Origin: SAR202 cluster bacterium
GTDB lineage: Bacteria > Chloroflexota > Dehalococcoidia > SAR202 > CAJWER01
Assembly (NCBI GenBank): GCA_030740335.1
Contig: JASLXL010000260.1
Location: forward strand, 1-10,412
DNA length: 10,412 bases
Direction: 5' to 3'
This document shows, piece by piece, positions 1-7,174 of the stretch. The position numbers and the translations under genes were made by a program. Every line of letters begins with the position of its first letter. The stretch's first letter is position 1. The notes under the pieces were generated by a model that had not been told where the DNA came from, searched no databases, and worked only from the letters and a program-made list of their open reading frames with translations.

Positions 1-1290
1 CTCATCCAGTCGATGATCGACGCGATGCGTGTGCCGGATCTTCGTGCCAAAATTCTCTTTACCCTGGCTATGCTGGTGGTCTACCGGTTCATATCCCATG
101 TACCGGTACCGGGTGTCGATCCTCAGGCGCTGTCTCAGGCCTTTGAAGCTAACGCTCTGCTCGGGTTCTTGGACCTGTTCAGTGGTGGTGCTCTAGTAGG
201 CATGAGTGTGGCCGCGCTGGGAGTCTATCCGTACATCACTGCTTCCATTGTGATGCAGATATTGACGCCTGTGATACCGCAACTCAAGGCTCTATCCCAG
301 GAGGGAGAGTTCGGACGGCAGCGGATCAACCAGATTACACATTGGCTGACTATTCCCGTCGCCTTTTTCCAGGCTTGGGGCACGCTAACGTTCCTGCGTG
401 CGTCTCCTGTGTTCCCCGACGTCCAGTTCGGGCTTAATGTCACGATGATGGCTATGCTCTTCTCGATGGTCGCAGGAACGATGGTGAGCGTATGGCTTGG
501 CGAGCTCATCACCGAGCGAGGTCTAGGCAACGGCATATCCCTGATAATTTTCGGCGGCATCGTCGCCCGGTTCCCGCAGGTAGTGGGTCGCGGTTTCTTG
601 GAAAGTGACCAGGCTGCCGGACTGCTTCTGCTAGGTCTGTTCGGGCTTGGGATAATCTACGTGATAGTTCTGTTCACTGAGGCCCAGCGTCGGGTACCGG
701 TGCAGTATGGACGCAGCGTATTCAGGGGTGGCAAGATGCAGCGCCAGAGTGGTGCCACCTTTCTACCTCTGCGTGTAAATTCAGCGGGGATGATTCCGTT
801 AATCTTTGCGTCGTCGATGATGATACTGCCTGTTACTGTAGCTAGCTACTTCACTACAGGGCTGACCGATAGCATATTTGTCAGGGCGGCGCGTTTCTTC
901 TCGGACGCCCTGGACCCGTCAAGGTTCCCATATTTTGCCGGTTTGTTTATCTTGGTGGTCCTGTTCACGTTCTTTTATACGATGATCGTGTTCCAGCAGC
1001 AAAACCTCGCAGAGAACCTTCAGAGGAACGGAGGATTCATACCGGGAATACGACCCGGTCGTCCGACTCAGGAGTACCTCAACCGTGTGATCATTCGGAT
1101 TACGTGGGCTGGGGCCATCTTTCTCGGGACCATCGCAGTGCTGCCATTCTTTGCCAGGATTGCAACGGATGTCCGCGCTCTGACGATTAGCAGCTTCGGT
1201 TTGCTGATCATGGTCGGTGTGGCCCTGGACACGATGAGGCAGCTGGAAGCGCAGCTTATGATGCGTAATTATGAAGGGTTCATCCGCTAA
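1..1290 (+). CDS. secY: Protein translocase subunit SecY (5' end probably truncated by the window)
   Basis: SecY forms the membrane channel of the Sec translocon with SecE and SecG; it exports unfolded proteins and inserts membrane proteins. The frame is open from base 1 and reads LIQS before the first ATG at 13. Family members usually have a few residues before the conserved RVPDLR segment, so the true start is probably just upstream of the window; the ATG at 13 would give 425 residues. Numbered from that ATG, about ten hydrophobic segments are visible near 14-32, 64-84, 109-129, 141-161, 173-190, 204-222, 256-276, 308-327, 360-380 and 390-407. Signatures include YPYITASIVMQIL (72-84), ITERGLGNGISLIIF (166-180) and the cytosolic C5-loop segment RSVFRGGKMQRQSG (234-247). 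It is the last spc-operon translocon gene, and adk begins 2 bp after its stop, so the two are surely co-transcribed. The product is certain; only the start is not. Confidence 0.97.
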   Translation, partial: LIQSMIDAMRVPDLRAKILFTLAMLVVYRFISHVPVPGVDPQALSQAFEANALLGFLDLFSGGALVGMSVAALGVYPYITASIVMQILTPVIPQLKALSQEGEFGRQRINQITHWLTIPVAFFQAWGTLTFLRASPVFPDVQFGLNVTMMAMLFSMVAGTMVSVWLGELITERGLGNGISLIIFGGIVARFPQVVGRGFLESDQAAGLLLLGLFGLGIIYVIVLFTEAQRRVPVQYGRSVFRGGKMQRQSGATFLPLRVNSAGMIPLIFASSMMILPVTVASYFTTGLTDSIFVRAARFFSDALDPSRFPYFAGLFILVVLFTFFYTMIVFQQQNLAENLQRNGGFIPGIRPGRPTQEYLNRVIIRITWAGAIFLGTIAVLPFFARIATDVRALTISSFGLLIMVGVALDTMRQLEAQLMMRNYEGFIR

Positions 1291-1292
1291 CT

Positions 1293-1940
1293 GTGACTCA
1301 TCGAGTGATCTTGCTTGGTCCGCCAGGAGCGGGAAAGGGTACGCAGGCGGCCAGGATAGTTGAGAGCCTGTCTGTGCCGAAGGTCGCCTCGGGCGATCTA
1401 TTTCGGGATCATCAGGCGAGAGATACGGAGCTTGGGAGGCTGGCCCGCACCTACATGGAGCGAGGAGACTTGGTTCCCGACGACATTACCATCCGCATGG
1501 TGATGGAGTGGGTCGAAGCCCACGAAGGTGAGGGGGGTTTCTTACTGGACGGCTTTCCGCGGACCCTGGCCCAGGCCGAGGCGTTGGACCGGGAGATGGT
1601 GGAGCCAGGTGGGATCGACCGGGCGCTCTATATCAATGTAAATACTGAGGAACTGTACAGGCGTCTGGCGGGCAGGCGGATCTGCCGTAGCTGTCAGGCA
1701 CCGTATCATGAGTACTCGTCGCCACCGGCGGTGTCTGGCAAGTGCGATCGATGTGGCGGAGATCTATACCAAAGAGACGATGACAATGCGGAGGCGGTTC
1801 AGAAGAGACTTGGAGTTTTCTTCAAGGAAACCGAACCGCTGGTCCAGTTCTACCGTGAAGCAGGGATTTTGCGAGAAGTAGACGGTGTTGGCACAGTCGA
1901 TGGTGTTGGAGCGGCGTTACTAGAGGCTGTTGCGGAGTAG
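1293..1940 (+). CDS. adk: Adenylate kinase, long form with zinc-type LID
   Basis: Cytoplasmic adenylate kinase interconverts ATP + AMP and 2 ADP. The 215-residue product has the P-loop GPPGAGKGT (9-17), the AMP-binding DGFPRT segment (86-91) and the long LID insertion, placing it in the normal 210-220-residue long form. The LID carries two CxxC pairs (C131/C134 and C151/C154). In this family that pattern marks a structural zinc site, typical of Gram-positive and many other bacteria but absent in E. coli. The RDDDN segment (161-165) follows the LID. The start is GTG at 1293, two bases after the secY stop and just ahead of the conserved RVILLGPPG strand; no strong Shine-Dalgarno is visible, which fits translational coupling to secY. 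Near the C-terminus the peptide VDGVG occurs twice (196-200 and 202-206), encoded by two similar 18-bp units at 1878-1913, so the tail may have grown by a small duplication. Confidence 0.97.
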   Translation: MTHRVILLGPPGAGKGTQAARIVESLSVPKVASGDLFRDHQARDTELGRLARTYMERGDLVPDDITIRMVMEWVEAHEGEGGFLLDGFPRTLAQAEALDREMVEPGGIDRALYINVNTEELYRRLAGRRICRSCQAPYHEYSSPPAVSGKCDRCGGDLYQRDDDNAEAVQKRLGVFFKETEPLVQFYREAGILREVDGVGTVDGVGAALLEAVAE

Positions 1941-2042
1941 TGTTCCAAGGTCTTGTTTTGATGTGGAGATATTGGAACTGAAGGAATTGGATCAAGGGAT
2001 ACCAGGAGATAGATCATCGGAAATTCACCGGCACTGGGAACG

Positions 2043-2801
2043 ATGAAGCACGGTGGCATCACGATAAAGTCCCACCGGGAACTGGACTCGATGCGGGAGT
2101 CTGGCCGCATCGTTTCAGTCGCCAAAGTGAAGTTGTCTGAAGCGATCGAGCCTGGCGTGACGACTGCAGAGTTGGATAGCGTGTTTGAGGCGGAGATACG
2201 CAGGCAGGGTGCAGTACCGTCGTTTAAGGGGCTGTACGGTTTCCCGGCCACTATATGCACCTCGTTCAACGAGGAAATTGTGCACGGCATACCGTCGGAT
2301 CGAGTTGTTCAATCCGGCGATATTCTGAGCCTCGATGTTGGGGCAGTTGTCGAGGGATTTCACTCTGACAGCGCTTTTAGCTTGGGAGTGGGCGAGATTA
2401 CAGAAGAGCAGCGCAAGTTGATAGATGCCACCAGGGAGTCGTTGAAGGCCGGAATAGGGCAGGCCAAGGCCGGGAACAGGGTCGGAGACATTTCTGCCGC
2501 TGTCCAGGCGTATGCGGAACCCCTTGGGTACGGTATCGTTCGGCAGTACGTTGGCCATGGTATCGGACGGGACCTGCATGAGGATCCTCAGGTTCCCAAC
2601 TTTGGCATAGCTGGACGAGGACCGCTCTTACGGGAAGGTATGACTCTGGCAATCGAGCCGATGCTCAACCTGGGCACTTGGAAGACAGCGGTAATGGAGG
2701 ACGGCTGGACTGTGGTGACCGCGGATGGTTCTTTGTCCGCACACTTCGAGGACACCATAATGATCACCAGCAACGGGGCTGAGGTTCTAACCAGCCCGTG
2801 A
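2043..2801 (+). CDS. map: Methionine aminopeptidase, type I
   Basis: It removes the initiator methionine from nascent proteins after deformylation, using a dinuclear metal centre. The product has 252 residues, the size of the bare catalytic type I enzyme without an N-terminal extension. All five expected metal ligands are present: D98 (in LSLDVG), D109 (in HSDSAF), H172 (in YVGHGIG), E205 (in LAIEPM) and E236 (in HFEDT). The substrate-site histidines H81 (NEEIVHGIP) and H179 (DLHEDP) are also there. The ATG at 2043 is chosen because the conserved ITIKS motif follows at once and an in-frame TAG lies a few codons upstream; the ribosome site is weak (GGGA about 5 bases ahead). It is separated from adk by 102 bp in which I see no convincing promoter, and is followed 21 bp later by infA, the usual adk-map-infA order. 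Confidence 0.97.
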   Translation: MKHGGITIKSHRELDSMRESGRIVSVAKVKLSEAIEPGVTTAELDSVFEAEIRRQGAVPSFKGLYGFPATICTSFNEEIVHGIPSDRVVQSGDILSLDVGAVVEGFHSDSAFSLGVGEITEEQRKLIDATRESLKAGIGQAKAGNRVGDISAAVQAYAEPLGYGIVRQYVGHGIGRDLHEDPQVPNFGIAGRGPLLREGMTLAIEPMLNLGTWKTAVMEDGWTVVTADGSLSAHFEDTIMITSNGAEVLTSP

Positions 2802-2822
2802 TCTACGACGAAAAAGCGTAAA

Positions 2823-3044
2823 ATGCCAAAAAAAGAAGCTATAGAAGTTGAAGGGATTGTATCCGAATCCCTACGAGATGCCACCTTTAGGGTGGAGTTG
2901 GCAAACGGCCATGAGGTCATGGCCAAAATCTCCGGTAGGCTCAGGGTTCACTATATACGAATATTGCCGGGAGACAGGGTCTTGGTCGAGTTGTCTCCCT
3001 ATGATTTGTCTCGCGGCAGAATAACCTATCGATTCCACAACTAA
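2823..3044 (+). CDS. infA: Translation initiation factor IF-1
   Basis: IF-1 binds the ribosomal A site region of the 30S subunit and works with IF-2 and IF-3 during initiation. The 73-residue product is essentially the whole protein, a single S1-type OB fold, matching the family length of about 72. Diagnostic stretches are [11 protein letters not shown] (27-37), [20 protein letters not shown] (39-58) and [13 protein letters not shown] (62-74 in the family alignment, at the C-terminus here). The ATG at 2823 begins the expected [12 protein letters not shown]-terminus. No clear Shine-Dalgarno precedes it; the upstream bases are A-rich. The start codon is followed by a run of seven A. It sits between map and rpmJ as in most Gram-positive spc operons. 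Confidence 0.97.
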   Translation: MPKKEAIEVEGIVSESLRDATFRVELANGHEVMAKISGRLRVHYIRILPGDRVLVELSPYDLSRGRITYRFHN

Positions 3045-3085
3045 TCGGGTCGCCGTTACGGTGGAGTCAGAGTCGGGAGGCCGAG

Positions 3086-3199
3086 GTGAAAGTATCTGCA
3101 TCCGTGAAGAAGAGGTGCGCCAAGTGCCGGATTGTCCGGCGCAAGGGGCGCGTGATGGTAATGTGTGAAAATCTCAGGCACAAACAGAGGCAAGGCTAG
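3086..3199 (+). CDS. rpmJ: 50S ribosomal protein L36 (bL36), zinc-binding form
   Basis: L36 is the smallest large-subunit protein and stabilises 23S rRNA near the L11/L16 region. The frame starts with GTG at 3086 and encodes 37 residues: [14 protein letters not shown] at the N-terminus and RHKQRQG at the C-terminus, both characteristic. The zinc ligands are C11, C14, C26 and H32, so this is the zinc-carrying (C+) type rather than the cysteine-free paralogue. A good Shine-Dalgarno, GGGAGG at 3075-3080, lies 5 bases ahead of the GTG, which settles the start. It lies 41 bp after infA and 97 bp before rpsM, the standard infA-rpmJ-rpsM arrangement. It is easily missed because it is so short and starts with GTG. 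Confidence 0.96.
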   Translation: MKVSASVKKRCAKCRIVRRKGRVMVMCENLRHKQRQG

Positions 3200-3222
3200 G
3201 TCAGCCTCCGCACACCTTGAGA

Positions 3223-3247
3223 GCGTTGTTACCGAAAGGGGAAACGC
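3223..3247 (+). other. Weak hairpin in the rpmJ-rpsM spacer
   Basis: GCGTT (3223-3227) can pair with AACGC (3243-3247), and inside it CC-GAAA-GG (3232-3239) makes a GNRA-type tetraloop, separated from the outer helix by an internal loop. The spacer (3200-3296) is the largest between ribosomal genes here and lies at the start of the alpha-operon section, where r-protein autoregulation occurs in other bacteria. The helices are short and could be chance. Confidence 0.25.
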
Positions 3248-3296
3248 CGGGGATGACGGAGATAGACGAAGAACACTGCCTGAATAGGGGAACGTT

Positions 3297-3677
3297 ATGG
3301 CAATAGTTTCCGGCGTAAATATTCCAGACAACAAGCGCGTTGAGATTTCTCTGCAGCACGTCTACGGTATTGGGCGCTATCAGGCCAAGGATGTTGTGGA
3401 CAAGGCCGGTGTGACGGGTAACCCCCGTGTTCGAGATCTCACCGAGATGGATCTCACGCGCATCCGAGAGGTCGTCGATCGCGAGAAGCGAGTCGAAGGT
3501 GATCTCCGTCGTGAAATAAACTTGAATATCAGAAGGCTCATCGACATCGGCAGCTACCGAGGATCACGACATCGTCGTGGTCTGCCCGTTAGAGGCCAGC
3601 GGACTAAAACCAACGCACGAGCGAAGCGTGGACGCAGGGTGCCGGTCGCCGGTCGTCGGCATACGACCACGAAATAG
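3297..3677 (+). CDS. rpsM: 30S ribosomal protein S13 (uS13)
   Basis: S13 sits in the head of the 30S subunit and contacts the P-site tRNA and the B1 bridges to the large subunit. The 126-residue product has the N-terminal globular part with [20 protein letters not shown] (7-26), the helical [21 protein letters not shown] region and the basic tail [15 protein letters not shown] that reaches toward the P site. Length and order are normal. The ATG at 3297 gives the expected [10 protein letters not shown] start, with a GGGG-containing ribosome site at 3287-3290. It heads the alpha-operon part of the cluster, 97 bp after rpmJ; in other bacteria this junction is where S4-dependent control can act, but I see no recognised S4 target here. 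Confidence 0.97.
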   Translation: MAIVSGVNIPDNKRVEISLQHVYGIGRYQAKDVVDKAGVTGNPRVRDLTEMDLTRIREVVDREKRVEGDLRREINLNIRRLIDIGSYRGSRHRRGLPVRGQRTKTNARAKRGRRVPVAGRRHTTTK

Positions 3678-3752
3678 TTGTACGCATGGTGAGGTTTGCG
3701 GAGGGCCGAAGACCAATCTGGACGAGGCGGATGGACGGATAGAGGAGAGAAG

Positions 3753-4139
3753 ATGCCTAGAGAGCCAAGAACAAGAAGGCGGGTGCGGAAGAATGTTCCA
3801 GTAGGCCGCGCCTACATTCAGTCGACATTCAACAACACGGTGATAACGCTGACCGATCCGCAAGGCAACCCCATCGCATGGGGCAGCGCGGGTACGGTTG
3901 GATTCAAGGGATCCCGTAAGTCCACGGCTTTCGCGGCTCAGAGGGCAGCGGAGGCTGCCGCGCGGAAGGGTATGGATCAAGGCTTACGTCAGGTTGAGGT
4001 GTTCGTTAGGGGTCCTGGTGCCGGCAGAGAAGCCGCCATTCGCACCCTCGCGACATCTGGGATAATGATTACCACGATTCGCGATGTGACACCGACTCCT
4101 CACAATGGTTGCCGTCCACGCAATCGTCGGCGAGTGTAG
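3753..4139 (+). CDS. rpsK: 30S ribosomal protein S11 (uS11)
   Basis: S11 is on the 30S platform, lining the exit-site mRNA path with S7. The 128-residue product shows [18 protein letters not shown] (18-35), the platform core [14 protein letters not shown] and the classic C-terminus [17 protein letters not shown] chose the ATG at 3753 rather than the in-frame upstream codon at 3696, because [14 protein letters not shown] is the usual N-terminus and GAGGAGAG (3742-3749) lies immediately upstream as a ribosome site; the 19 extra residues of the longer frame look like untranslated leader. It is followed 11 bp later by a membrane-protein gene instead of the expected rpsD. Confidence 0.97.
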   Translation: MPREPRTRRRVRKNVPVGRAYIQSTFNNTVITLTDPQGNPIAWGSAGTVGFKGSRKSTAFAAQRAAEAAARKGMDQGLRQVEVFVRGPGAGREAAIRTLATSGIMITTIRDVTPTPHNGCRPRNRRRV

Positions 4140-4150
4140 TAGGGCAGGAA

Positions 4151-4966
4151 GTGAAATATCGGTCGCAGACGCTCCTGCCACGCGGGTTGGGCGGACTGAT
4201 CGACGAGACATTCGCCATTTACGGGAGACATCTGCGTCGATGGCTGATTATCGCAGCGGTGATCTATTTGCCGGTGGGCCTGGTCTCGATCGGCCTTAGA
4301 CAGTTGGCTGGTGGGCCAGGGGTTGCGGTTTTTACGTATGTTTTGGAAGTGGCTGGTGCTGTGCTAGCTCTTAGCGCAGTCGCCTATGGGGTAGGACAGC
4401 ATTACGTCACAGGAGTGGTTGAGATACGAGAATGCTATGCGAGAGCACGGAGGATGATTCGGTCTCTGACACTTCTGTCGCTTGCGCCGGTGGCCGTATT
4501 GTTGGCGGTGGCGCTGCCCCTGAATTATGGGGGTGACGTTGTCGGAACGATTGTGGCAATGCTGTTGGCGCCGATCGCGATAGGTGCGGCGGTGTATTGG
4601 TCAATGGCGGTGCCAACGGTAGTAATTGAGGAACAAAGAGCACTGGGAGCGATGAAACGCGGATTTATACTGGTGCAAGGTAGTTGGTGGAGGGCTTTCG
4701 GGGTCGCGCTGGTACTGATGTTGGTCGTGCTGGGCATGGCTATCGTACTGACTCTCCCGGTGGGGATTACAGCGGCGCTTGCAGGAGGCAGCCTGGCATC
4801 TCGAACCACAGCGGTTCTGATAGGAATAGGTGACCTGGCGGCCATGGTCGTGGTTCTGCCAGTGCTGATGATAGCCTGGACACTTTTTTATAACGATCTT
4901 CGGGTGAGGAAAGAAAAATACGATGTCGCTGCGATGTCCAGGGAACTGGGAATAGCCGCGACCTGA
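4151..4966 (+). CDS. Polytopic membrane protein of unknown function, inserted between rpsK and rpsD
   Basis: I cannot assign a function. The 271-residue product has about six hydrophobic segments, near residues 31-49, 58-82, 106-124, 130-152, 182-207 and 218-246. It opens with a soluble stretch LPRGLGGLIDETFAIYGRH and ends with a charged tail (FYNDLRVRKEKYDVAAMSRE). The central VVIEEQRALGAMKRGFILVQ (157-176) followed by GSWWR resembles a loop I recall from the loose YciC-like / GDPD membrane-domain-like group of actinobacterial and Chloroflexota membrane proteins (pattern P-x-V-x-x-E-G-x-x-x-x-A-x-x-R-S-x-x-L); that assignment is from memory. No catalytic motif is evident. I prefer the GTG at 4151, preceded by AGGG and AGGA (4141-4149) and 11 bp after rpsK. 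A TTG at 4109 in the same frame would overlap rpsK by 31 bp. It ends 76 bp before the rpsD ATG. Base composition is not obviously foreign, so it looks settled in the operon. Confidence 0.85.
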   Translation: MKYRSQTLLPRGLGGLIDETFAIYGRHLRRWLIIAAVIYLPVGLVSIGLRQLAGGPGVAVFTYVLEVAGAVLALSAVAYGVGQHYVTGVVEIRECYARARRMIRSLTLLSLAPVAVLLAVALPLNYGGDVVGTIVAMLLAPIAIGAAVYWSMAVPTVVIEEQRALGAMKRGFILVQGSWWRAFGVALVLMLVVLGMAIVLTLPVGITAALAGGSLASRTTAVLIGIGDLAAMVVVLPVLMIAWTLFYNDLRVRKEKYDVAAMSRELGIAAT

Positions 4967-5042
4967 CCCATCAGCGGTCCTTGTGGCAAACAATCGCCGC
5001 GGGACTATGGAGACCTCTGAAAGGGGCGAGACAACAGGAAGA

Positions 5043-5672
5043 ATGGCACGATATACGGACCCGGTTTGCAGACAATGCCGTCGGATAGGCGAGAAGCTAT
5101 TTCTCAAGGGTGATCGTTGCTACACCCCGAGGTGCGCCGTCGAACGGCGAAAACGACCTCCTGGGGATCAGGTGCCGCGTAGGCGGCGCTCATCCGACTG
5201 GGCAATCCAGCTCAGAGAAAAGCAGAAGGCCCGATTCACCTACGGAGTGCTCGAACGGCAGTTCCGCGGATATTTCGACGTCGCGAGAGATCGGCAGGGA
5301 GCTACCGGCGACCTGCTGTTGCAGATGCTCGAAACGCGTCTGGACAACGTGGTATTCAGGTTGTCTTTCGTGGACTCGCGTCGCCAGGCACGCCAGCTAG
5401 TTAACCATGGCCACTTCAAGGTCAACGGTAGGAGGCTTGACATCCCTTCTTACCAGGTCAAGCCCGGCGACAGTATTAGCTGGATGGGCACCGATGACGC
5501 CGTGCCCGAGTTTATAGGGACACTAACGGATGGACTGCCCAAGCGCCCGGTGCCTCAGTGGCTGCACCTGGATCCCGAGAATCTGGCTGGGCAGGTGGTC
5601 ACGGAGCCGAACCTGTCCGAGATAGATACAGGAATCGAATCTCGTCTAATCGTCGAGTTCTATTCCAGATAG
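5043..5672 (+). CDS. rpsD: 30S ribosomal protein S4 (uS4), zinc-finger form
   Basis: S4 is a primary 16S rRNA binder that nucleates 30S body assembly and in several bacteria represses its own operon. The 209-residue product starts MARYTDPVCRQCRRIGEKLF and carries four cysteines C9, C12, C26 and C31, the zinc-binding C+ type. The S4 RNA-binding domain follows (about 97-160), with RLDNVVFRLSFVDSRRQARQ and LVNHGHFKVNGRR. The ATG at 5043 matches the family N-terminus and has AGGAA directly upstream (5036-5040). Two in-frame earlier starts, GTG at 4983 and ATG at 5007, would add 20 or 12 residues with no family support. In bacteria such as Bacillus rpsD is elsewhere, so its place here before rpoA is the E. 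coli-like arrangement, though split from rpsK by the membrane-protein gene. Confidence 0.97.
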   Translation: MARYTDPVCRQCRRIGEKLFLKGDRCYTPRCAVERRKRPPGDQVPRRRRSSDWAIQLREKQKARFTYGVLERQFRGYFDVARDRQGATGDLLLQMLETRLDNVVFRLSFVDSRRQARQLVNHGHFKVNGRRLDIPSYQVKPGDSISWMGTDDAVPEFIGTLTDGLPKRPVPQWLHLDPENLAGQVVTEPNLSEIDTGIESRLIVEFYSR

Positions 5673-5681
5673 CTCTTCGTC

Positions 5682-5713
5682 TTGTCTTGGTGACAGTGCC
5701 GTGGACTAGACAA
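5682..5713 (+). repeat. Inverted repeat upstream of rpoA
   Basis: TTGTCT (5682-5687) and AGACAA (5708-5713) are perfect inverted copies flanking 20 bases, in the 58-bp spacer between rpsD and rpoA, and the right copy ends two bases before the AGGAG ribosome site of rpoA. A 6-bp stem with a 20-nt loop could affect access to that site, or it may be chance. Confidence 0.3.
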
Positions 5714-5730
5714 TAGGAGATGCCGATCAC

Positions 5731-6804
5731 ATGTTGAGTTTTCAGACGTTTGCAGCACAAGAAACGCCAGAAGAAGAGCCGGAGCAGATTCCCGATCCGG
5801 CAATTGAGGTCGTCGAGACCGATGATCGCTACGGCAAGTTTGTCGCAGAGCCTCTACCGAAAGGTTATGGGCTGACTCTGGGCAACCCGCTCAGGCGCGT
5901 CCTGTATAGTTCGCTGCCGGGCACAGCGGTGACCTGGGTAAAAATCGAAGGTGTTCTCCACGAGTACGGGACCATTCCTCACGTGAAAGAGGAGGTCTCT
6001 GAACTGCTGCTCAATATCAAGGGCATCAGGCTGCGTTCCGAAGTGGACAGGCCAGGCAAACTTCGTCTCGAAGTAGCTGGCCAGGGCGAAGTGAGTGCCG
6101 GAGATATCATGGCTTCCTCTGACTTTGAGGTAGTGAATCCGGAGCTTCACCTGGCGACACTCGATTCAGATGAGTCCAAACTTTCGATTGAGCTCAATGT
6201 CGAGCGGGGCACAAGCTATGCCGAGGCCTCAATGGGCGAAGGTCTGCCCATTGGCGTGTTGCCGGTCGATGCCATATACACGCCTATTCGCAAGGTCAAC
6301 TACATCACCGAGAGCATTCGTGTGGGCCAGCGGACCGATTTTGAGCGACTCACCATCGAGATATGGACAGACGGGTCCATATCCCCAATAGATGCCCTGC
6401 AGCAGGCAGGCAATATCCTGGTGAGCCAGTTCTTCCTTTTCGGCAATGCCCAAAAAATTGCCGAGGCTACCGAAGAAGGATCGGCAATAATCAACATCTC
6501 GCCGGAGAACTACAACACTGAGGTTGAGAAACTTGATCTTTCATCCAGAACCCTTAACTGCTTGAAACGGGCCAGTCTCGACAAGGTGGGAGAGATACTG
6601 GAGATGAGTAGGGCGGAGCTACTCCAAATACGAAACTTTGGAGAGAAGTCATTGGACGAGCTCTACGACAAGCTGCGGGAAATGGACCTGTTGCCCGCCG
6701 AACTTGATCCTGAGATCCAGGATAAGGCCGCGGCGGATGACGAAGAGAAGGTCGGCGTTGGGGCTGATGCCTCCACCGACGGCGGAGAAGGAGCCGATCT
6801 GTGA
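5731..6804 (+). CDS. rpoA: DNA-directed RNA polymerase subunit alpha
   Basis: Alpha dimerises to start assembly of RNA polymerase, and its C-terminal domain contacts UP elements and activators. Of 357 residues, about 23-240 form the N-terminal assembly domain (GYGLTLGNPLRRVLYSSLPG at 45-64). A short linker follows, then the C-terminal domain at 266-325 with SSRTLNCLKR (271-280; R273 corresponds to the DNA-contacting Arg265 of E. coli) and IRNFGEKSLDEL (300-311). Two additions are unusual: an acidic N-terminal leader with EETPEEEPEQ-like composition (about 10-22) and an acidic, disordered-looking tail after 326. The ATG at 5731 is the likely start. AGGAG (5715-5719) is 11 bases away, slightly far, and an out-of-frame ATG at 5720 would read only five codons. 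The stop overlaps the rplQ start as GTGA, indicating translational coupling. Confidence 0.97.
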   Translation: MLSFQTFAAQETPEEEPEQIPDPAIEVVETDDRYGKFVAEPLPKGYGLTLGNPLRRVLYSSLPGTAVTWVKIEGVLHEYGTIPHVKEEVSELLLNIKGIRLRSEVDRPGKLRLEVAGQGEVSAGDIMASSDFEVVNPELHLATLDSDESKLSIELNVERGTSYAEASMGEGLPIGVLPVDAIYTPIRKVNYITESIRVGQRTDFERLTIEIWTDGSISPIDALQQAGNILVSQFFLFGNAQKIAEATEEGSAIINISPENYNTEVEKLDLSSRTLNCLKRASLDKVGEILEMSRAELLQIRNFGEKSLDELYDKLREMDLLPAELDPEIQDKAAADDEEKVGVGADASTDGGEGADL

Positions 6805-7154
6805 GGCATCGAATAGCTGGACGAAAGCTTTCACGACCCACCGCGCATCGTATGTCTATGCTTCGCACCGCGGTAACAGACCTGCTCAGGCACGAGACGC
6901 TGCAGACCACAGATGCCAAGGCCAGAGAGATCCGCCGGATGGCAGAGAAGGTCATCACGCGTGGCAAGACAAACACGCTGCACAGCAGACGCCTTGCTGC
7001 TGCGGTACTGCGCGACAAAAAAGTTCTCTCCAAACTCTTCGACGAGCTCGGAACGAGGTACGAGGATCGCCCGGGAGGTTATACCCGGATAGTGAAATTG
7101 GGCAACCGCAAAGGTGATGCCGCTCCGATGGCCATCATCGAGCTGATGCCTTAG
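6801..7154 (+). CDS. rplQ: 50S ribosomal protein L17 (bL17)
   Basis: L17 binds 23S rRNA near the peptide exit tunnel. The 117-residue product has the family opening MRHRIAGRKLSRPTAHRMSM, the segment HETLQTTDAKAREIRRMAEK and the ending GGYTRIVKLGNRKGDAAPMAIIEL. The length is that of the compact form. It begins with GTG at 6801, whose last two bases are shared with the rpoA TGA stop (GTGA overlap), so ribosomes probably pass directly from rpoA. Two TAG stops stand in tandem at 7152-7157. truA starts 20 bp later. Confidence 0.97.
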   Translation: MRHRIAGRKLSRPTAHRMSMLRTAVTDLLRHETLQTTDAKAREIRRMAEKVITRGKTNTLHSRRLAAAVLRDKKVLSKLFDELGTRYEDRPGGYTRIVKLGNRKGDAAPMAIIELMP

Positions 7155-7174
7155 TAGGCAGTGCGAGAAGCCTA

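Noticed and set aside
1941..2042. Possible promoter or short gene in the adk-map gap
   Set aside because: No hexamer pair with proper spacing and no frame with a ribosome site; it looks like plain spacer.
3696..3752. N-terminal extension of S11 from an upstream in-frame start
   Set aside because: The 19 extra residues have no family support and a good ribosome site (GAGGAGAG) precedes the ATG at 3753.
4983..5042. N-terminal extension of S4 from GTG 4983 or ATG 5007
   Set aside because: The family N-terminus MARYTDPVC begins at 5043 and has AGGAA immediately upstream.
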